From: an uncultured Eubacteriales bacterium
GTDB taxonomy: Bacteria; Bacillota; Clostridia; Oscillospirales; Acutalibacteraceae
DNA length: 64,000 bases
Direction of reading: 5' to 3'
NCBI GenBank assembly: GCA_934486915.1
Contig: CAKSRC010000001.1
Span: 1 to 64,000 of the forward strand
Shown piece by piece: positions 32,515 through 42,418 of the stretch. Below the pieces are notes generated by a model that was given only the letters and a program-made list of their open reading frames with translations, made no database searches and had not been told where the DNA came from. The first letter of the stretch is position 1; each line of letters opens with the position of its first letter. A program made the translations under genes and the position numbers.

Positions 32515-33141
32515 ATGCCTGATATATTTAACCTATTTAAATTAATAGATTCGAGTAACAATAAACCAAGTGTTATAGAATATTTGGTTGTAGGGCTTGG
32601 GAATCCCGGAAAAAAGTATGATAAAACAAGGCATAATGCAGGCTTTATGGCAATAGATTATATAAAAGATAAGCTTTGTGTTAAGACAGAAAAACAAAAG
32701 TTTAATGCTATAGTATCAGAAGCGACAATTTCAGGAAAACGTGTACTTTTATTAAAACCGCAGACTTTTATGAATTTAAGCGGACAATCTTTAGAGGAGG
32801 CTTGCGACTTTTACAAAATTCCTATAGAGAATGTTATAGTTATATATGATGATATTTCTCTTGAGCCGGGTAAAATACGGATAAGAAGAAAAGGAAGCGC
32901 AGGAGGACATAACGGAATTAAGAGTATTATATCTTCATTAGGCGGGGAAAACTTTCCAAGGATAAAGATAGGTGTTGGTAAAAAACCTAATAAAGATTAT
33001 GATCTTGCAAATTGGGTTTTATCAACCTTTTCTAAAGAAGATATGGAAGGTATTTCGTGTTCATTGGATAAGTTATATGAGTCTTTAAAACTTATTTTAG
33101 AAGACAATTATGAAAAAGCTATGAATTTATATAATTCATAA
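32515..33141 (+). CDS. pth: peptidyl-tRNA hydrolase
   Basis: Recycles peptidyl-tRNA released from stalled ribosomes. 208 residues; the conserved core begins at YLVVGLGNPGKKYDKTRHNAGF (catalytic His near residue 42) and includes LLKPQTFMN, YDDISLEPGKIRIR and GSAGGHNG. An extra 20 residues (MPDIFNLFKL...) precede the core, yet AGGAGG directly before ATG 32515 supports this start. Upstream of mfd as in B. subtilis. Confidence 0.95.
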   Translation: MPDIFNLFKLIDSSNNKPSVIEYLVVGLGNPGKKYDKTRHNAGFMAIDYIKDKLCVKTEKQKFNAIVSEATISGKRVLLLKPQTFMNLSGQSLEEACDFYKIPIENVIVIYDDISLEPGKIRIRRKGSAGGHNGIKSIISSLGGENFPRIKIGVGKKPNKDYDLANWVLSTFSKEDMEGISCSLDKLYESLKLILEDNYEKAMNLYNS

Positions 33142-33168
33142 AAGAGAGCAATTAAAAGAAGGGTGGCA

Positions 33169-33204
33169 TTGAAAGCGGGAATTATTCCTGCCTTAAATTT
33201 ATGA
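33169..33204 (+). promoter_or_regulatory. possible coupled leader ORF and hairpin before mfd
   Basis: mfd has no ribosome binding site of its own. A TTG at 33169 behind AAGGGTGG starts an 11-codon ORF whose TGA overlaps the mfd ATG (ATGA). Within it AAAGCGGGA (33172-33180) and TCCTGCCTT (33186-33194) form a hairpin. Spacing of the site to TTG is only 2 bases, so coupling is tentative. Confidence 0.3.
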
Positions 33205-36200
33205 AATTTCTTAATGATATGTTTTTAAAATCTGATCAATATAAAGAAATTTTAGATTTTTCTTTAAAAAACAGCTTTCCCATTGGAGTGACCGGTGTTT
33301 CGGAAATTCATAAGGCTCATATTGTTTATTCTCTTTGTTCAAATAAGAAGTGCCATGCATTGGTTATTGCGGCGGACGAAAATGAAGCTCAAAGACTTTC
33401 CAATGATATAACATCTATGGGGCTATCCACGGCAGTGTATCCATATCGTGATTTCAATTTTCGCAATATTGATTCTATTTCTAAAGAGTATGAACATAAT
33501 CGTTTGAGCGCTTTATTAAAGATAGTAAATAATGAGTGCGATGTTGTAATTTCGTGTATAGATGCGGCACTTGAATATACGATAAATCCTGCACTTTTAA
33601 AAGAGAAAAGTATCACTTTGAAATGTGGGCAGAGGATTGAAATTAAAAGGCTTATCTCGCTTTTGGTTTCTTTGGGATACGAAAAGTATGATCAAGTAGA
33701 CGGCGTGGGTCAATTTGCATTAAGAGGAGGAATAATTGATTTATTTCCCCCTGATTTTGAACAGCCCGTGAGATTAGAATTTTTTGGTGACGAGATAGAT
33801 ACAATGTCATCATTTGATACGTATACACAAAGACGTTCTGAACCTATCGATAAGATTGATTTATCTCCGTCAAGTGAGATTTTTATAGACAATACGGAAC
33901 TGCTGATTTCTAAAATAGAGGACCTACTTAAATCTTGCAGCGAAAAATCAAGATCTATATTGCAAAGTGAAATAGAAAAGCTTCAAAACAATATTATTCC
34001 TGCGTCTATTGATAAATTTATCCCGTTTTTAGATAATAATAAATCGACACTATTTGATTACTTTGGTGATGATGATTTTATCTTCATCTCTGAAAACAGT
34101 AAAATAAAAGACAGGCTTCATTCTAATTTTGTTAGGTATTCAGAGGATTTAAAAGATTATCTTGAAGACGGAGTATTGTGCCCGGGGCTTACAAAGTATA
34201 GCGAAGATCTCTCATATTTGACATCTAGGCTTTGTGATTCCAATCTTATATATTTAGATACTTTTATGCATAAAACATATCTTACCGAGCTAAATAAGCA
34301 AGTAAATATATCATGCAAACCGCTTAGTGTTTGGAATGGTAGTGTATCCTTGCTTTGTGATGATTTGAATTCAAAGGATATAGCTAATACGTATATAGTT
34401 ATTTTAGCGGGGACAGAACGATCTGCTAAATCTCTTGCAGAGGATTTAAGAGGCAAGGGCTTTAGCGTTTCATTTAAGGAAAATACTGAAACTTTAACAA
34501 AAGGTATAATTACGATAATACCCGGTTCACTATCTTCCGGCATGGAATATGGGGATGTACCATTTTGTTTAATGACGCATGGTATTGTTGTGGCTTCAGC
34601 AAAGAAAAGAAAGAAGAATAAGAACAGTAAGGAAATATACAGTCTTGCAGAACTTTCAGAGGGAGATTATATTGTACATATTTCCCACGGAATCGGAATG
34701 TTTGAGGGTATTCATAAGATGAATATACATGGGGTTGTAAAGGACTATATAAAGCTTCGTTATGCAAAGGGAGATATCCTTTATGTACCCGTTACGCAGC
34801 TTGATATGATTTCAAAGTATATAGGCTCGAAGGAAAGCTCTCAAGTAAAGCTTCATAAACTTGGCGGAACTGAGTGGCAAAAAACTAAGTCTAGGGTAAG
34901 GACCGCTGTTAAAAGTATAGCTAAAGAGCTTATAAAATTATATTCTGAAAGAATGAATTCAAAAGGCTTTGCATTTTCTGAGGATAATGAGTGGCAGAGA
35001 GATTTTGAAAACCATTTTGAATACGACGAAACACCTGACCAACTTAATTGTATTAGCGAGATTAAGGCCGATATGCAAAGGCCTGTGCCAATGGAAAGAC
35101 TTTTATGCGGTGACGTTGGATTTGGGAAAACGGAAGTGGCGCTTAGAGCGGCATTTAAATGTGTCACTGATTCAAAGCAATGTGCCGTTTTGGTTCCTAC
35201 GACAATTCTTGCTATGCAGCATTACCAAACAATTTTAAGGAGATTTGAAGGTTTCCCAATAAAGATTGAACTATTATCAAGATTTAGAACTGCTAAACAA
35301 CAAACTGAGATATTAAAGAAGTTGGAAAGAGGGGAGATCGATTTAATAGTAGGGACTCATCGTCTTGTATCGCAGGATATTAAATTTAGAGATTTAGGCC
35401 TTGTAATCATAGATGAGGAACAAAGATTTGGGGTTTCCCAAAAAGAGAGGTTTAAAGAAATGTGTAAAAACGTAGATGTCCTTACACTTTCGGCTACTCC
35501 TATACCAAGGACATTAAATATGGCTATGTCTGGGATAAGGGATATGTCTACATTGGAGGAAGCTCCACAAAATAGATATCCGGTCCAAACTTATGTGCTT
35601 GAATATGACCCTATGCTTATAAACGAAGCTATTAATAAAGAGCTTAGAAGAGGTGGTCAAGTTTACTTTTTGCATAATAAGGTGGAGTCCATAGAAAGGG
35701 TAGCAGCTTCTTTACAGCTTGAAAATCCAAATGCTAAAGTAGGTTTTGCTCATGGCAAGATGAGTGAATCTGAGCTTTCTGAGGTTTGGCGTAAGATGAT
35801 GGAGCAAGAGATCAACGTGCTTGTTTGTACTACTATAATTGAAACCGGGATAGATCTTCCAAACGTAAACACTTTGATAATAAACAATGCGGATCATATG
35901 GGACTTTCCCAACTTCACCAATTAAGGGGTAGAGTGGGAAGATCAAATAGACGAGCCTATGCCTATTTAACATTTAAAAGAAATAAGGTTTTAACTGAAA
36001 TCTCACAAAAGAGGTTAGAGGCCATAAAGGAATTTACGGAATTTGGTTCCGGGTTTAAAATTGCGATGAGGGATATGGAACTTAGAGGAGCAGGAAATAT
36101 TCTAGGAGCAGAACAACATGGACATATGGAGGATGTTGGATACGATATGTATCTTAAACTTTTGGAACAAGCAGTAAACGAGGAAAAAGGCCTAAAGACA

Positions 36201-36647
36201 TCAAACTATGAGCTTGAATGTTTAATAGACCTAAATGTGCAAGCACATATACCTGAAAGTTATATCAGCAATTTGAGCCAAAGACTTGATATTTATCGTC
36301 GAATTTCCGATATAAGGACAAAGGAAGACTCGCTTGATGTTATAGACGAGATTATTGATAGATTCGGAGATATGCCAAGTGCCGTAAAGGGTCTTATAGA
36401 CATTGCCCTGATAAGGAATACAGCAGCATCATTGGGAATCTATGAAATTAAGCAAAATCAAAGCACGATTAATCTATACCAAAAGAATATAGATATGAAA
36501 CAAGTTGCCTTGATAATAAGGGAATCAAAACACAAGATAATGGTAAATGCAGGCGCAAAACCATACATTTCTATAAAATTAGAGCCTAATGTAGGATCCA
36601 TTGATGCTATAAAAGATGTTTTGTCTATTCCGTTTGAGCAAAAGTGA
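33201..36647 (+). CDS. mfd: transcription-repair coupling factor
   Basis: Translocase that removes stalled RNA polymerase and recruits UvrA. 1148 residues, normal length. Order: UvrB-like N-terminal module, RNA-polymerase interaction domain (about 480-550, SHGIGMFEGI and KGDILYVPV), RecG-like helicase with Walker A CGDVGFGKTE (about 638) and DEEQRFG (about 742), TRG motif region, and C-terminal TRCF domain that normally masks the UvrA-binding site. ATG 33201 lacks an obvious ribosome binding site. Followed within 75 bases by a SurA/PrsA-like lipoprotein gene, a common Clostridial arrangement. Confidence 0.97.
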   Translation: MKFLNDMFLKSDQYKEILDFSLKNSFPIGVTGVSEIHKAHIVYSLCSNKKCHALVIAADENEAQRLSNDITSMGLSTAVYPYRDFNFRNIDSISKEYEHNRLSALLKIVNNECDVVISCIDAALEYTINPALLKEKSITLKCGQRIEIKRLISLLVSLGYEKYDQVDGVGQFALRGGIIDLFPPDFEQPVRLEFFGDEIDTMSSFDTYTQRRSEPIDKIDLSPSSEIFIDNTELLISKIEDLLKSCSEKSRSILQSEIEKLQNNIIPASIDKFIPFLDNNKSTLFDYFGDDDFIFISENSKIKDRLHSNFVRYSEDLKDYLEDGVLCPGLTKYSEDLSYLTSRLCDSNLIYLDTFMHKTYLTELNKQVNISCKPLSVWNGSVSLLCDDLNSKDIANTYIVILAGTERSAKSLAEDLRGKGFSVSFKENTETLTKGIITIIPGSLSSGMEYGDVPFCLMTHGIVVASAKKRKKNKNSKEIYSLAELSEGDYIVHISHGIGMFEGIHKMNIHGVVKDYIKLRYAKGDILYVPVTQLDMISKYIGSKESSQVKLHKLGGTEWQKTKSRVRTAVKSIAKELIKLYSERMNSKGFAFSEDNEWQRDFENHFEYDETPDQLNCISEIKADMQRPVPMERLLCGDVGFGKTEVALRAAFKCVTDSKQCAVLVPTTILAMQHYQTILRRFEGFPIKIELLSRFRTAKQQTEILKKLERGEIDLIVGTHRLVSQDIKFRDLGLVIIDEEQRFGVSQKERFKEMCKNVDVLTLSATPIPRTLNMAMSGIRDMSTLEEAPQNRYPVQTYVLEYDPMLINEAINKELRRGGQVYFLHNKVESIERVAASLQLENPNAKVGFAHGKMSESELSEVWRKMMEQEINVLVCTTIIETGIDLPNVNTLIINNADHMGLSQLHQLRGRVGRSNRRAYAYLTFKRNKVLTEISQKRLEAIKEFTEFGSGFKIAMRDMELRGAGNILGAEQHGHMEDVGYDMYLKLLEQAVNEEKGLKTSNYELECLIDLNVQAHIPESYISNLSQRLDIYRRISDIRTKEDSLDVIDEIIDRFGDMPSAVKGLIDIALIRNTAASLGIYEIKQNQSTINLYQKNIDMKQVALIIRESKHKIMVNAGAKPYISIKLEPNVGSIDAIKDVLSIPFEQK

Positions 36648-36719
36648 TAGACAAAATCGGATATTAAATGTATAATTACAAATAGTATGGATTTAAAAAT
36701 TGAGGAGGAATATAATCTA

Positions 36720-37853
36720 ATGAACGTAATAAAAAGATCTTTGTCATGTATTTTAGCTATTGCCCTTATGATGGGTTTGGCTTCTTGCTCGGATAATTCA
36801 TGGAGCATGAAGACAAATAATACCTCTCTTACTATTGGAACGTATATTTACTATATGAATGCCGCATACAACAAGGCTGCATCGAAAGTTGAGAACGGGA
36901 GCTCGGATATTTTGAGTCAAACGATAGAGGATAAATCCGGGACAGATTATGTAAAGGATGAAGCTTTGCTATCGTGTAAAAAACTTATCGCAACTGAAAA
37001 TATGTTTGATGAAATGGGCCTGTCTATATCAGATGAGGAGGTTGCTCAAGCAGATAAAGATACTAATACACTTTGGAAGTCTTATGGTACGATATACGAG
37101 AGTTTAGGAGTAGCTAAGGATTCTTTCCATAGGGCCTATACAATGTATAACTTGAAATATTCTAAAATATTAAATGCTAAATATGGTGATGAGGGATCAG
37201 AAAAAATATCAGATGATGAAATAAAATCATATTTTACTGATCACTACACAAGTTATTCGTATTTCTCTAAGGATATGTCAAGCGCAGATTCTAATGTAAC
37301 TACAAGAGAGCTTGAATCCGATGAAGAAGCCGATAGAATAATGCAAGAAATAGAATCCGGATCAAGTGAATACAATAATGGTTCGGAAGATGAAGCTAAC
37401 AGTGTGGAAAATGTCTCAAAGGATTTTGAGGATTATTCCAATAAGATCAATGATGGCACAGCTTATGAAGATGTATTTAATGAATTTAAGAATAAGTATT
37501 CAGAGTCTGATGACAAAAATATATCAAGTATAGAAAACTTAGAAAATACAAATAAAAACTCTATACCTAATGATGTATTAGATTCTCTAAAGGGTCTTGA
37601 ACCATTAAAATCTTTAGCATATAACTCTTCAGAGGGATCGCTATATGTTTTATATAAACATGATATCAACAGTGACATTTCATTTTTAGATACTGATGCA
37701 AATAAGACTCAAGTTAAGAATGAATGTGCTTATGAAAAGTTAGATAATGCTGTAAAAGATATAGCATCTAACTTAGAAGTAGAAATAAATCAAAAGGCTA
37801 TTAATAAGTATTCTCCATCAATTATTGAAAACAAATATAAGTCCAAAAAATAA
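36720..37853 (+). CDS. SurA/PrsA-like lipoprotein
   Basis: 377 residues from ATG 36720 (GAGGAGG 36702-36708). Lipoprotein signal with lipobox LASC (Cys22). The body resembles the SurA N-terminal chaperone domain: helices with SISDEEVAQADKD and SDDEIKSYFTDHY. A low-complexity acidic insert (about 200-250, rich in Ser, Asp, Glu, Asn) sits where the parvulin domain would be, and no parvulin motif is visible, so isomerase activity is doubtful. Position after mfd matches the foldase in related genomes. Probably assists folding of exported proteins. Confidence 0.8.
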   Translation: MNVIKRSLSCILAIALMMGLASCSDNSWSMKTNNTSLTIGTYIYYMNAAYNKAASKVENGSSDILSQTIEDKSGTDYVKDEALLSCKKLIATENMFDEMGLSISDEEVAQADKDTNTLWKSYGTIYESLGVAKDSFHRAYTMYNLKYSKILNAKYGDEGSEKISDDEIKSYFTDHYTSYSYFSKDMSSADSNVTTRELESDEEADRIMQEIESGSSEYNNGSEDEANSVENVSKDFEDYSNKINDGTAYEDVFNEFKNKYSESDDKNISSIENLENTNKNSIPNDVLDSLKGLEPLKSLAYNSSEGSLYVLYKHDINSDISFLDTDANKTQVKNECAYEKLDNAVKDIASNLEVEINQKAINKYSPSIIENKYKSKK

Positions 37854-37892
37854 TTATTTAATTTTCCTATGTTTTATTAATGTTATTCTCAT

Positions 37893-37945
37893 AAAGGTTT
37901 TATTGTGTAGATATGGTAAACCTACATGATAAAGCCTTTTTATTT
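37893..37945 (+). terminator. intrinsic terminator after the SurA-like gene
   Basis: An 18-bp stem, 37893-37910 with 37922-37939 (three G-U pairs), followed by TTATTTATAT. Confidence 0.85.
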
Positions 37946-37949
37946 ATAT

Positions 37950-37993
37950 ATAATAAAAAATTAGATCCTAAGGGTTATTTCCTTAGGATCTAA
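37950..37993 (-). terminator. intrinsic terminator of the pgk-tpiA-gpmI operon
   Basis: Perfect 13-bp repeat TTAGATCCTAAGG (37961-37973) / CCTTAGGATCTAA (37981-37993); leftwards it is followed by TTTTTTATTA. Confidence 0.85.
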
Positions 37994-38077
37994 CTGTTAT
38001 ATAGTAATATTTTAATCTCTTTAAATCTATTATTTAATTTGCTATTTTGTATTTTTTCCAAATTTAAGGGTAGTTGT

Positions 38078-39877
38078 TTATTTATTGGACTGATGTTTTT
38101 TCTTTTTTCGAGGAACAAGTTTTTTAGGAATGCTGGATTCATCTATAAGTTCCTTAGAAACTTCCATGCTATTATTATCATGTATTTCTGATATATCATT
38201 GTATGAAGTTTCGGTTTTGCTATCAGGCTCTACACTTTGGTCTGCAGGTTCTTTGTTATCGTCCATCTTTGGAACTTCAGCGTTTTGAGTGTCTTCCTCA
38301 TTAGCTGCATTTTTAGGTTCAATTTTATTATCCTCAATTTCCCTGTAACCATTAATAGGAGAGTGAGAAGCGATGAGGCTTTGACCGTCCATTTCTTCCG
38401 GTTTGGGAAGACCTAAGATTTCAAGCATGGTTGGCGCAATATCGCAAAGTCTGCCGCCCTTATTTAGAGTGCAATCATATCCAACAACACAGAACGGAAC
38501 AGGATTTGTTGTATGTGCTGTAAATGGGGAACCATTTTCGGCAACCATTTTATCAGCATTTCCGTGGTCTGCGGTTATAAGGGTGACTCCGCCCATTTTT
38601 TCCATAGCTTCAATAACTCTTCCTATGCAGGTATCAACAGCTTCTACAGCCTTAACTGCGGCTTCAAATACGCCTGTGTGGCCTACCATGTCACAATTGG
38701 CATAATTTAAGATGATAACATCGTACTTTCCGCTTTCGATTCTTTGGACTAGGTTATCAGTTACTTCATAAGCACTCATCTCAGGTTGAAGATCATAAGT
38801 TGCTACTTTAGGGGAGTGTATGAGAACCCTATCTTCACCCGGATAACTCTCTTCGATTCCACCATTAAAGAAGAAGGTTACGTGAGCATACTTTTCCGTT
38901 TCGGCTATACGAAGTTGAGTAAGTCCTTTATTTGATATATATTCTCCAAATGTATTTTTTAAGGTTTGTGGTTTGAATGCAACAGATACATTTGGCAAAG
39001 TCTCATCATATTGTGTCATGCAAACGTAATTTAATGGGAAGAAGCCTAATTTGCGGTTAAATCCTGAGAAGTCGGGGTCGACAAGAGATCTTGTGATCTC
39101 TCTTGCTCTGTCAGGTCTGAAATTAAAGAATATTACAGAGTCATTTGGCTTTATTTTTCCGCCTAAAGTGCAGATTGTAGGTACTACAAACTCGTCAGTG
39201 ACTTTGTTTTCATAAGATTTTTCAATAGCCTCGATTGGATTATAACAGCGTAAACCAATTCCATAAACCATTGCTGAATAGGCTTTTTCCACTCTTTCAA
39301 AGCGGTTATCTCTATCCATTGAGTAATATCTACCCATGATTGTAGCAATTTTTCCTACGCCGATTTCAGCTATTTTATTTTGGCATTCTTCCAAATATTT
39401 TTTAGCTGAAGTTGGAGGTGTATCTCTTCCGTCAAGCATAGCATGGATATATACTTTTTCCAACCCTTTTCTTTTAGCAAGTTTAAGTAAAGCATATAGA
39501 TGATCTTTATGACTATGAACTCCACCGTCGGAAAGAAGCCCCATAATATGAAGAGATGTACCGTTTTCGATAGCCTTATCTATAGCATTGTTGATCTCTT
39601 CATTTTCAAAAAAGCTTCCGTCTTCAATAGCCTTGCTTATTCTTGTGAGCTCTTGATAAACAACTCTGCCGGCGCCTATATTTGTGTGCCCAACCTCGGA
39701 ATTGCCCATTTGACCTCCCGGGAGTCCAACATCCATCCCGGAAGCACCGATTTGGGTTATGGGATTATTAGAAAAAATCTTATCAATATTGGGTGTGTTT
39801 GCTTTTTTTATTGCATTACCTTTTTCTTCTGCTATTCCAAATCCATCTAAAATCATAAGAAGAAGTGGTTTTTTCAT
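38078..39877 (-). CDS. gpmI: cofactor-independent phosphoglycerate mutase with C-terminal tail
   Basis: Interconverts 3- and 2-phosphoglycerate using two Mn2+. 599 residues from ATG 39877 (AAAGGGGGAAA upstream). The catalytic part shows MILDGFG with the nucleophile Ser in [29 protein letters not shown] [10 protein letters not shown] and ADHGNADKM. It ends near residue 507 ([13 protein letters not shown]), the usual length. About 90 further residues form an acidic, Asn/Glu/Ser-rich tail ending in a basic [15 protein letters not shown] patch, not part of the family. Third gene of pgk-tpiA-gpmI. Confidence 0.95.
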   Translation of the reverse strand: MKKPLLLMILDGFGIAEEKGNAIKKANTPNIDKIFSNNPITQIGASGMDVGLPGGQMGNSEVGHTNIGAGRVVYQELTRISKAIEDGSFFENEEINNAIDKAIENGTSLHIMGLLSDGGVHSHKDHLYALLKLAKRKGLEKVYIHAMLDGRDTPPTSAKKYLEECQNKIAEIGVGKIATIMGRYYSMDRDNRFERVEKAYSAMVYGIGLRCYNPIEAIEKSYENKVTDEFVVPTICTLGGKIKPNDSVIFFNFRPDRAREITRSLVDPDFSGFNRKLGFFPLNYVCMTQYDETLPNVSVAFKPQTLKNTFGEYISNKGLTQLRIAETEKYAHVTFFFNGGIEESYPGEDRVLIHSPKVATYDLQPEMSAYEVTDNLVQRIESGKYDVIILNYANCDMVGHTGVFEAAVKAVEAVDTCIGRVIEAMEKMGGVTLITADHGNADKMVAENGSPFTAHTTNPVPFCVVGYDCTLNKGGRLCDIAPTMLEILGLPKPEEMDGQSLIASHSPINGYREIEDNKIEPKNAANEEDTQNAEVPKMDDNKEPADQSVEPDSKTETSYNDISEIHDNNSMEVSKELIDESSIPKKLVPRKKKKHQSNK

Positions 39878-39959
39878 AATAAATATTTCCCCCTTTAATA
39901 AATACAAGAAAGTTACCTTTATGAAGGTATTATAGATTGTAAAGAATTAAACTTATTAT

Positions 39960-40727
39960 TTACCTACTTGCGGCTTTTACTATTAACGAGAAGTCTTGAG
40001 CTTTTAAAGAAGCCCCACCTATTAATCCACCATCAACATCTTTTTGATCTAGGAGTTCCTCGGCATTTTTTGCATTCATAGATCCACCATATTGGATGGT
40101 AGTGGTTTCTGCACTTGCTTTATCATAAAGTTCACAAAGAACGTTTCTAATAGTTGAGCAAACTTCATTTGCTTGAGCAGATGTAGCTGTTTTACCTGTT
40201 CCAATAGCCCATATAGGTTCATATGCTATTATGATATTTTTAAGATCTTGTTTGGATATATCTTTAAGAGCAATTTTTGTTTGAATTGATACAGTTTCGC
40301 TTGTGATTCCACTTTCGCGTTCTTCCAGTGATTCACCTACGCAAATAATAACTTTTAATCCTGCCTTTAATGCAGCCTTAACTCGTTTATTTACGGTTTC
40401 GTTTGTTTCTCCAAAATAAGATCTTCTTTCACTATGTCCTATAATTACGTATTCTACACCTATAGAAGTAAGCATGGAAGCAGAAATCTCGCCGGTATAT
40501 GCACCATTTTCCTCCCAGTGACAGTTTTCGGCTCCTACCTTAATATTTGAACCTTTAGTAGCCTCGACAGCCGTTTCTAAATCAATATATGGGGTACATA
40601 CAACTACTTCACAATCAGCATTTTCAACTAAAGGTTTGATTTCCTCGATGAGTGCTTTTGTTTCTTTAGGGTTTTTGTTCATTTTCCAATTTCCTGCGAT
40701 TACGGCTTTTCTAAGTTGTTTTTGCAT
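39960..40727 (-). CDS. tpiA: triosephosphate isomerase
   Basis: Interconverts dihydroxyacetone phosphate and glyceraldehyde-3-phosphate. 255 residues, TIM barrel. Catalytic Lys in GNWKMNK (about 14), His in IGHSERR (about 97), Glu in [11 protein letters not shown] (about 170) and the phosphate loop GGSM / [12 protein letters not shown] 40727 has GGAGGGAACTT upstream. Between pgk and gpmI in the operon; a hairpin in the 107-base gap to pgk may set relative mRNA levels. Confidence 0.97.
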   Translation of the reverse strand: MQKQLRKAVIAGNWKMNKNPKETKALIEEIKPLVENADCEVVVCTPYIDLETAVEATKGSNIKVGAENCHWEENGAYTGEISASMLTSIGVEYVIIGHSERRSYFGETNETVNKRVKAALKAGLKVIICVGESLEERESGITSETVSIQTKIALKDISKQDLKNIIIAYEPIWAIGTGKTATSAQANEVCSTIRNVLCELYDKASAETTTIQYGGSMNAKNAEELLDQKDVDGGLIGGASLKAQDFSLIVKAASR

Positions 40728-40789
40728 AAAAAGTTCCCTCCAAATATATTTTACTAAGATGTTTGTCTAAAAAATATTAATATATATCT

Positions 40790-40820
40790 ATACGCTAGGA
40801 CTGACATAGACCTAGCGTAT
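40790..40820 (-). terminator. hairpin between pgk and tpiA
   Basis: ATACGCTAGG (40790-40799) / CCTAGCGTAT (40811-40820), 10 perfect bp, 11-base loop. No immediate U-tract leftwards, so leaky termination or mRNA processing/stabilisation is more likely than full termination. Confidence 0.45.
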
Positions 40821-40834
40821 ATTTTAAAGTTAGT

Positions 40835-42031
40835 TTATTCTTTATCGTTAAGAGCAGATATTCCAGGGAGTTCTTTGCCCTCTAAGAATTTAAGAGAAGC
40901 ACCACCGCCTGTTGATATATGAGTCATCTTATCGGCAAATCCTAATTTTTCTACAGCTGCTGCTGAATCTCCTCCGCCGATTATTGAGATAGCACCGCTT
41001 TCAGCTACAGCTCTTGCTACAGCATTAGTTCCGCTTGCAAATTGTTCCCATTCTGAGACGCCCATTGGTCCGTTCCATACTACAGTACCTGCACCTTTGA
41101 TAGCATCTGCAAATAATTTTTCCGTTTTAGGCCCAATATCAAGACCCATCCAACCTGCAGGCATTCTGCCGGCAACTACAGTCATAGATTGGGTGTTAGG
41201 ATCGTATTCTTTTCCGGCTCTATTGTCTACTGGCAATAATAGGTTAACATTTTTTTCTTTAGCTTGGTTCATTATGTCCTTAGCTAAGTCTAATTTATCG
41301 TTTTCGCAAAGAGATGTACCGATAGCATATCCCATAGCCTTCATGAATGTATAAGCCATACCACCGCCTATTATTAAGGTATCAACCTTGTCTAATAGAT
41401 TGTTGATAACGCCGATTTTGTCGGAAACTTTAGCTCCGCCCAAAATAGATACGAAAGGACGCTTAGGATCCTTTAAAGCTTGACCCATTATGGAAATCTC
41501 TTTTTTAATTAGGAATCCGCATACAGCAGGTAGATATTTTGCAACACCTTCTGTAGATGCATGAGCTCTATGAGCTGTACCAAATGCATCGTTTACATAA
41601 ATTTCAGCAAGTGATGCTAGTTCTTGAGCAAATTTAGGGTCGTTTTCTTCCTCTTCCTTGTGGAAGCGAACATTTTCTAAAAGCTCAACTTGGCCTTCTT
41701 CTAAAGACTCTGCTATACTTCTTGCACTTTCACCGATTACGTCTTTAGCCATTTTAACTTCAAAGCCTAAGACTTTAGATAGATATTCAGCAACAGGAGC
41801 TAAAGAGAATTTTGGGTTAAATTCTCCCTTTGGTCTGCCTAGATGAGAGCATAGAATAACTTTTGCATGGTGGTCTAGCAAATAATTGATAGTTTTCATT
41901 GCTTCATCTATTCTTTTGGTATCGGATATATTACCCTCTTCATCAAACGGTACATTGAAGTCACATCTAACAAGAACCTTTTTACCGTTTACATCAATAT
42001 CTTCGACACTTTTTTTATTTAAATAATCCAT
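40835..42031 (-). CDS. pgk: phosphoglycerate kinase
   Basis: Transfers phosphate from 1,3-bisphosphoglycerate to ADP. 398 residues. Substrate-site motifs [17 protein letters not shown] and [15 protein letters not shown]; hinge and nucleotide motifs [18 protein letters not shown] and [14 protein letters not shown] 42031 follows TTAGGAGGATT. First gene of the leftward glycolytic operon with an extended -10 promoter at 42077-42105. A gap gene is not directly upstream as in many species. Confidence 0.97.
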   Translation of the reverse strand: MDYLNKKSVEDIDVNGKKVLVRCDFNVPFDEEGNISDTKRIDEAMKTINYLLDHHAKVILCSHLGRPKGEFNPKFSLAPVAEYLSKVLGFEVKMAKDVIGESARSIAESLEEGQVELLENVRFHKEEEENDPKFAQELASLAEIYVNDAFGTAHRAHASTEGVAKYLPAVCGFLIKKEISIMGQALKDPKRPFVSILGGAKVSDKIGVINNLLDKVDTLIIGGGMAYTFMKAMGYAIGTSLCENDKLDLAKDIMNQAKEKNVNLLLPVDNRAGKEYDPNTQSMTVVAGRMPAGWMGLDIGPKTEKLFADAIKGAGTVVWNGPMGVSEWEQFASGTNAVARAVAESGAISIIGGGDSAAAVEKLGFADKMTHISTGGGASLKFLEGKELPGISALNDKE

Positions 42032-42076
42032 TGTGTTATAATCCTCCTAAGAATTTCTTTAGTAATACACTTCTAT

Positions 42077-42105
42077 AGTATACCACTTAATGGTTGGTTT
42101 TTCAA
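42077..42105 (-). promoter_or_regulatory. promoter of the pgk operon
   Basis: Leftward TTGAAA (42100-42105), 17-base spacer ending TGG, TATACT (42077-42082). Confidence 0.75.
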
Positions 42106-42317
42106 TGTTTTTTAAAACTTTAGATGCTTTGCTTGGTGTTGTTTAAACGATTAAAAGTATTTATATTAAGTAATAATTATTTATTATATTGTGATAATTA
42201 TTATTCCTTATAATATAAAGTATATTTATAAGTGTTTATGATATTTCATAATATTAAAATATTATATTTTTAATATTTTAAGTGAATTAATATGTGTAAA
42301 GTATTATATTGTATTAA
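42106..42317. other. very A/T-rich intergenic spacer with inverted repeats
   Basis: No coding frame supported. It contains AT-only inverted repeats: AATAATTAT ... ATAATTATT around 42172-42205, and TTAAAATATTA / TAATATTTTAA around 42255-42282. They lie between divergent promoters of pgk and the sensor phosphatase and could be curved DNA or regulator sites. Confidence 0.4.
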
Positions 42318-42346
42318 TTGACATTTTTTATTTTTTGCTTTATCAT
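42318..42346 (+). promoter_or_regulatory. promoter of the sensor phosphatase
   Basis: TTGACA (42318-42323), 17-base spacer, TATCAT (42341-42346). Confidence 0.65.
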
Positions 42347-42418
42347 TAAAAGTAAAACTTTGATAGATGTACAAGTATAGATAAACTTGTTTATTTTTTA
42401 GGTGAGGTAGGGATTATA

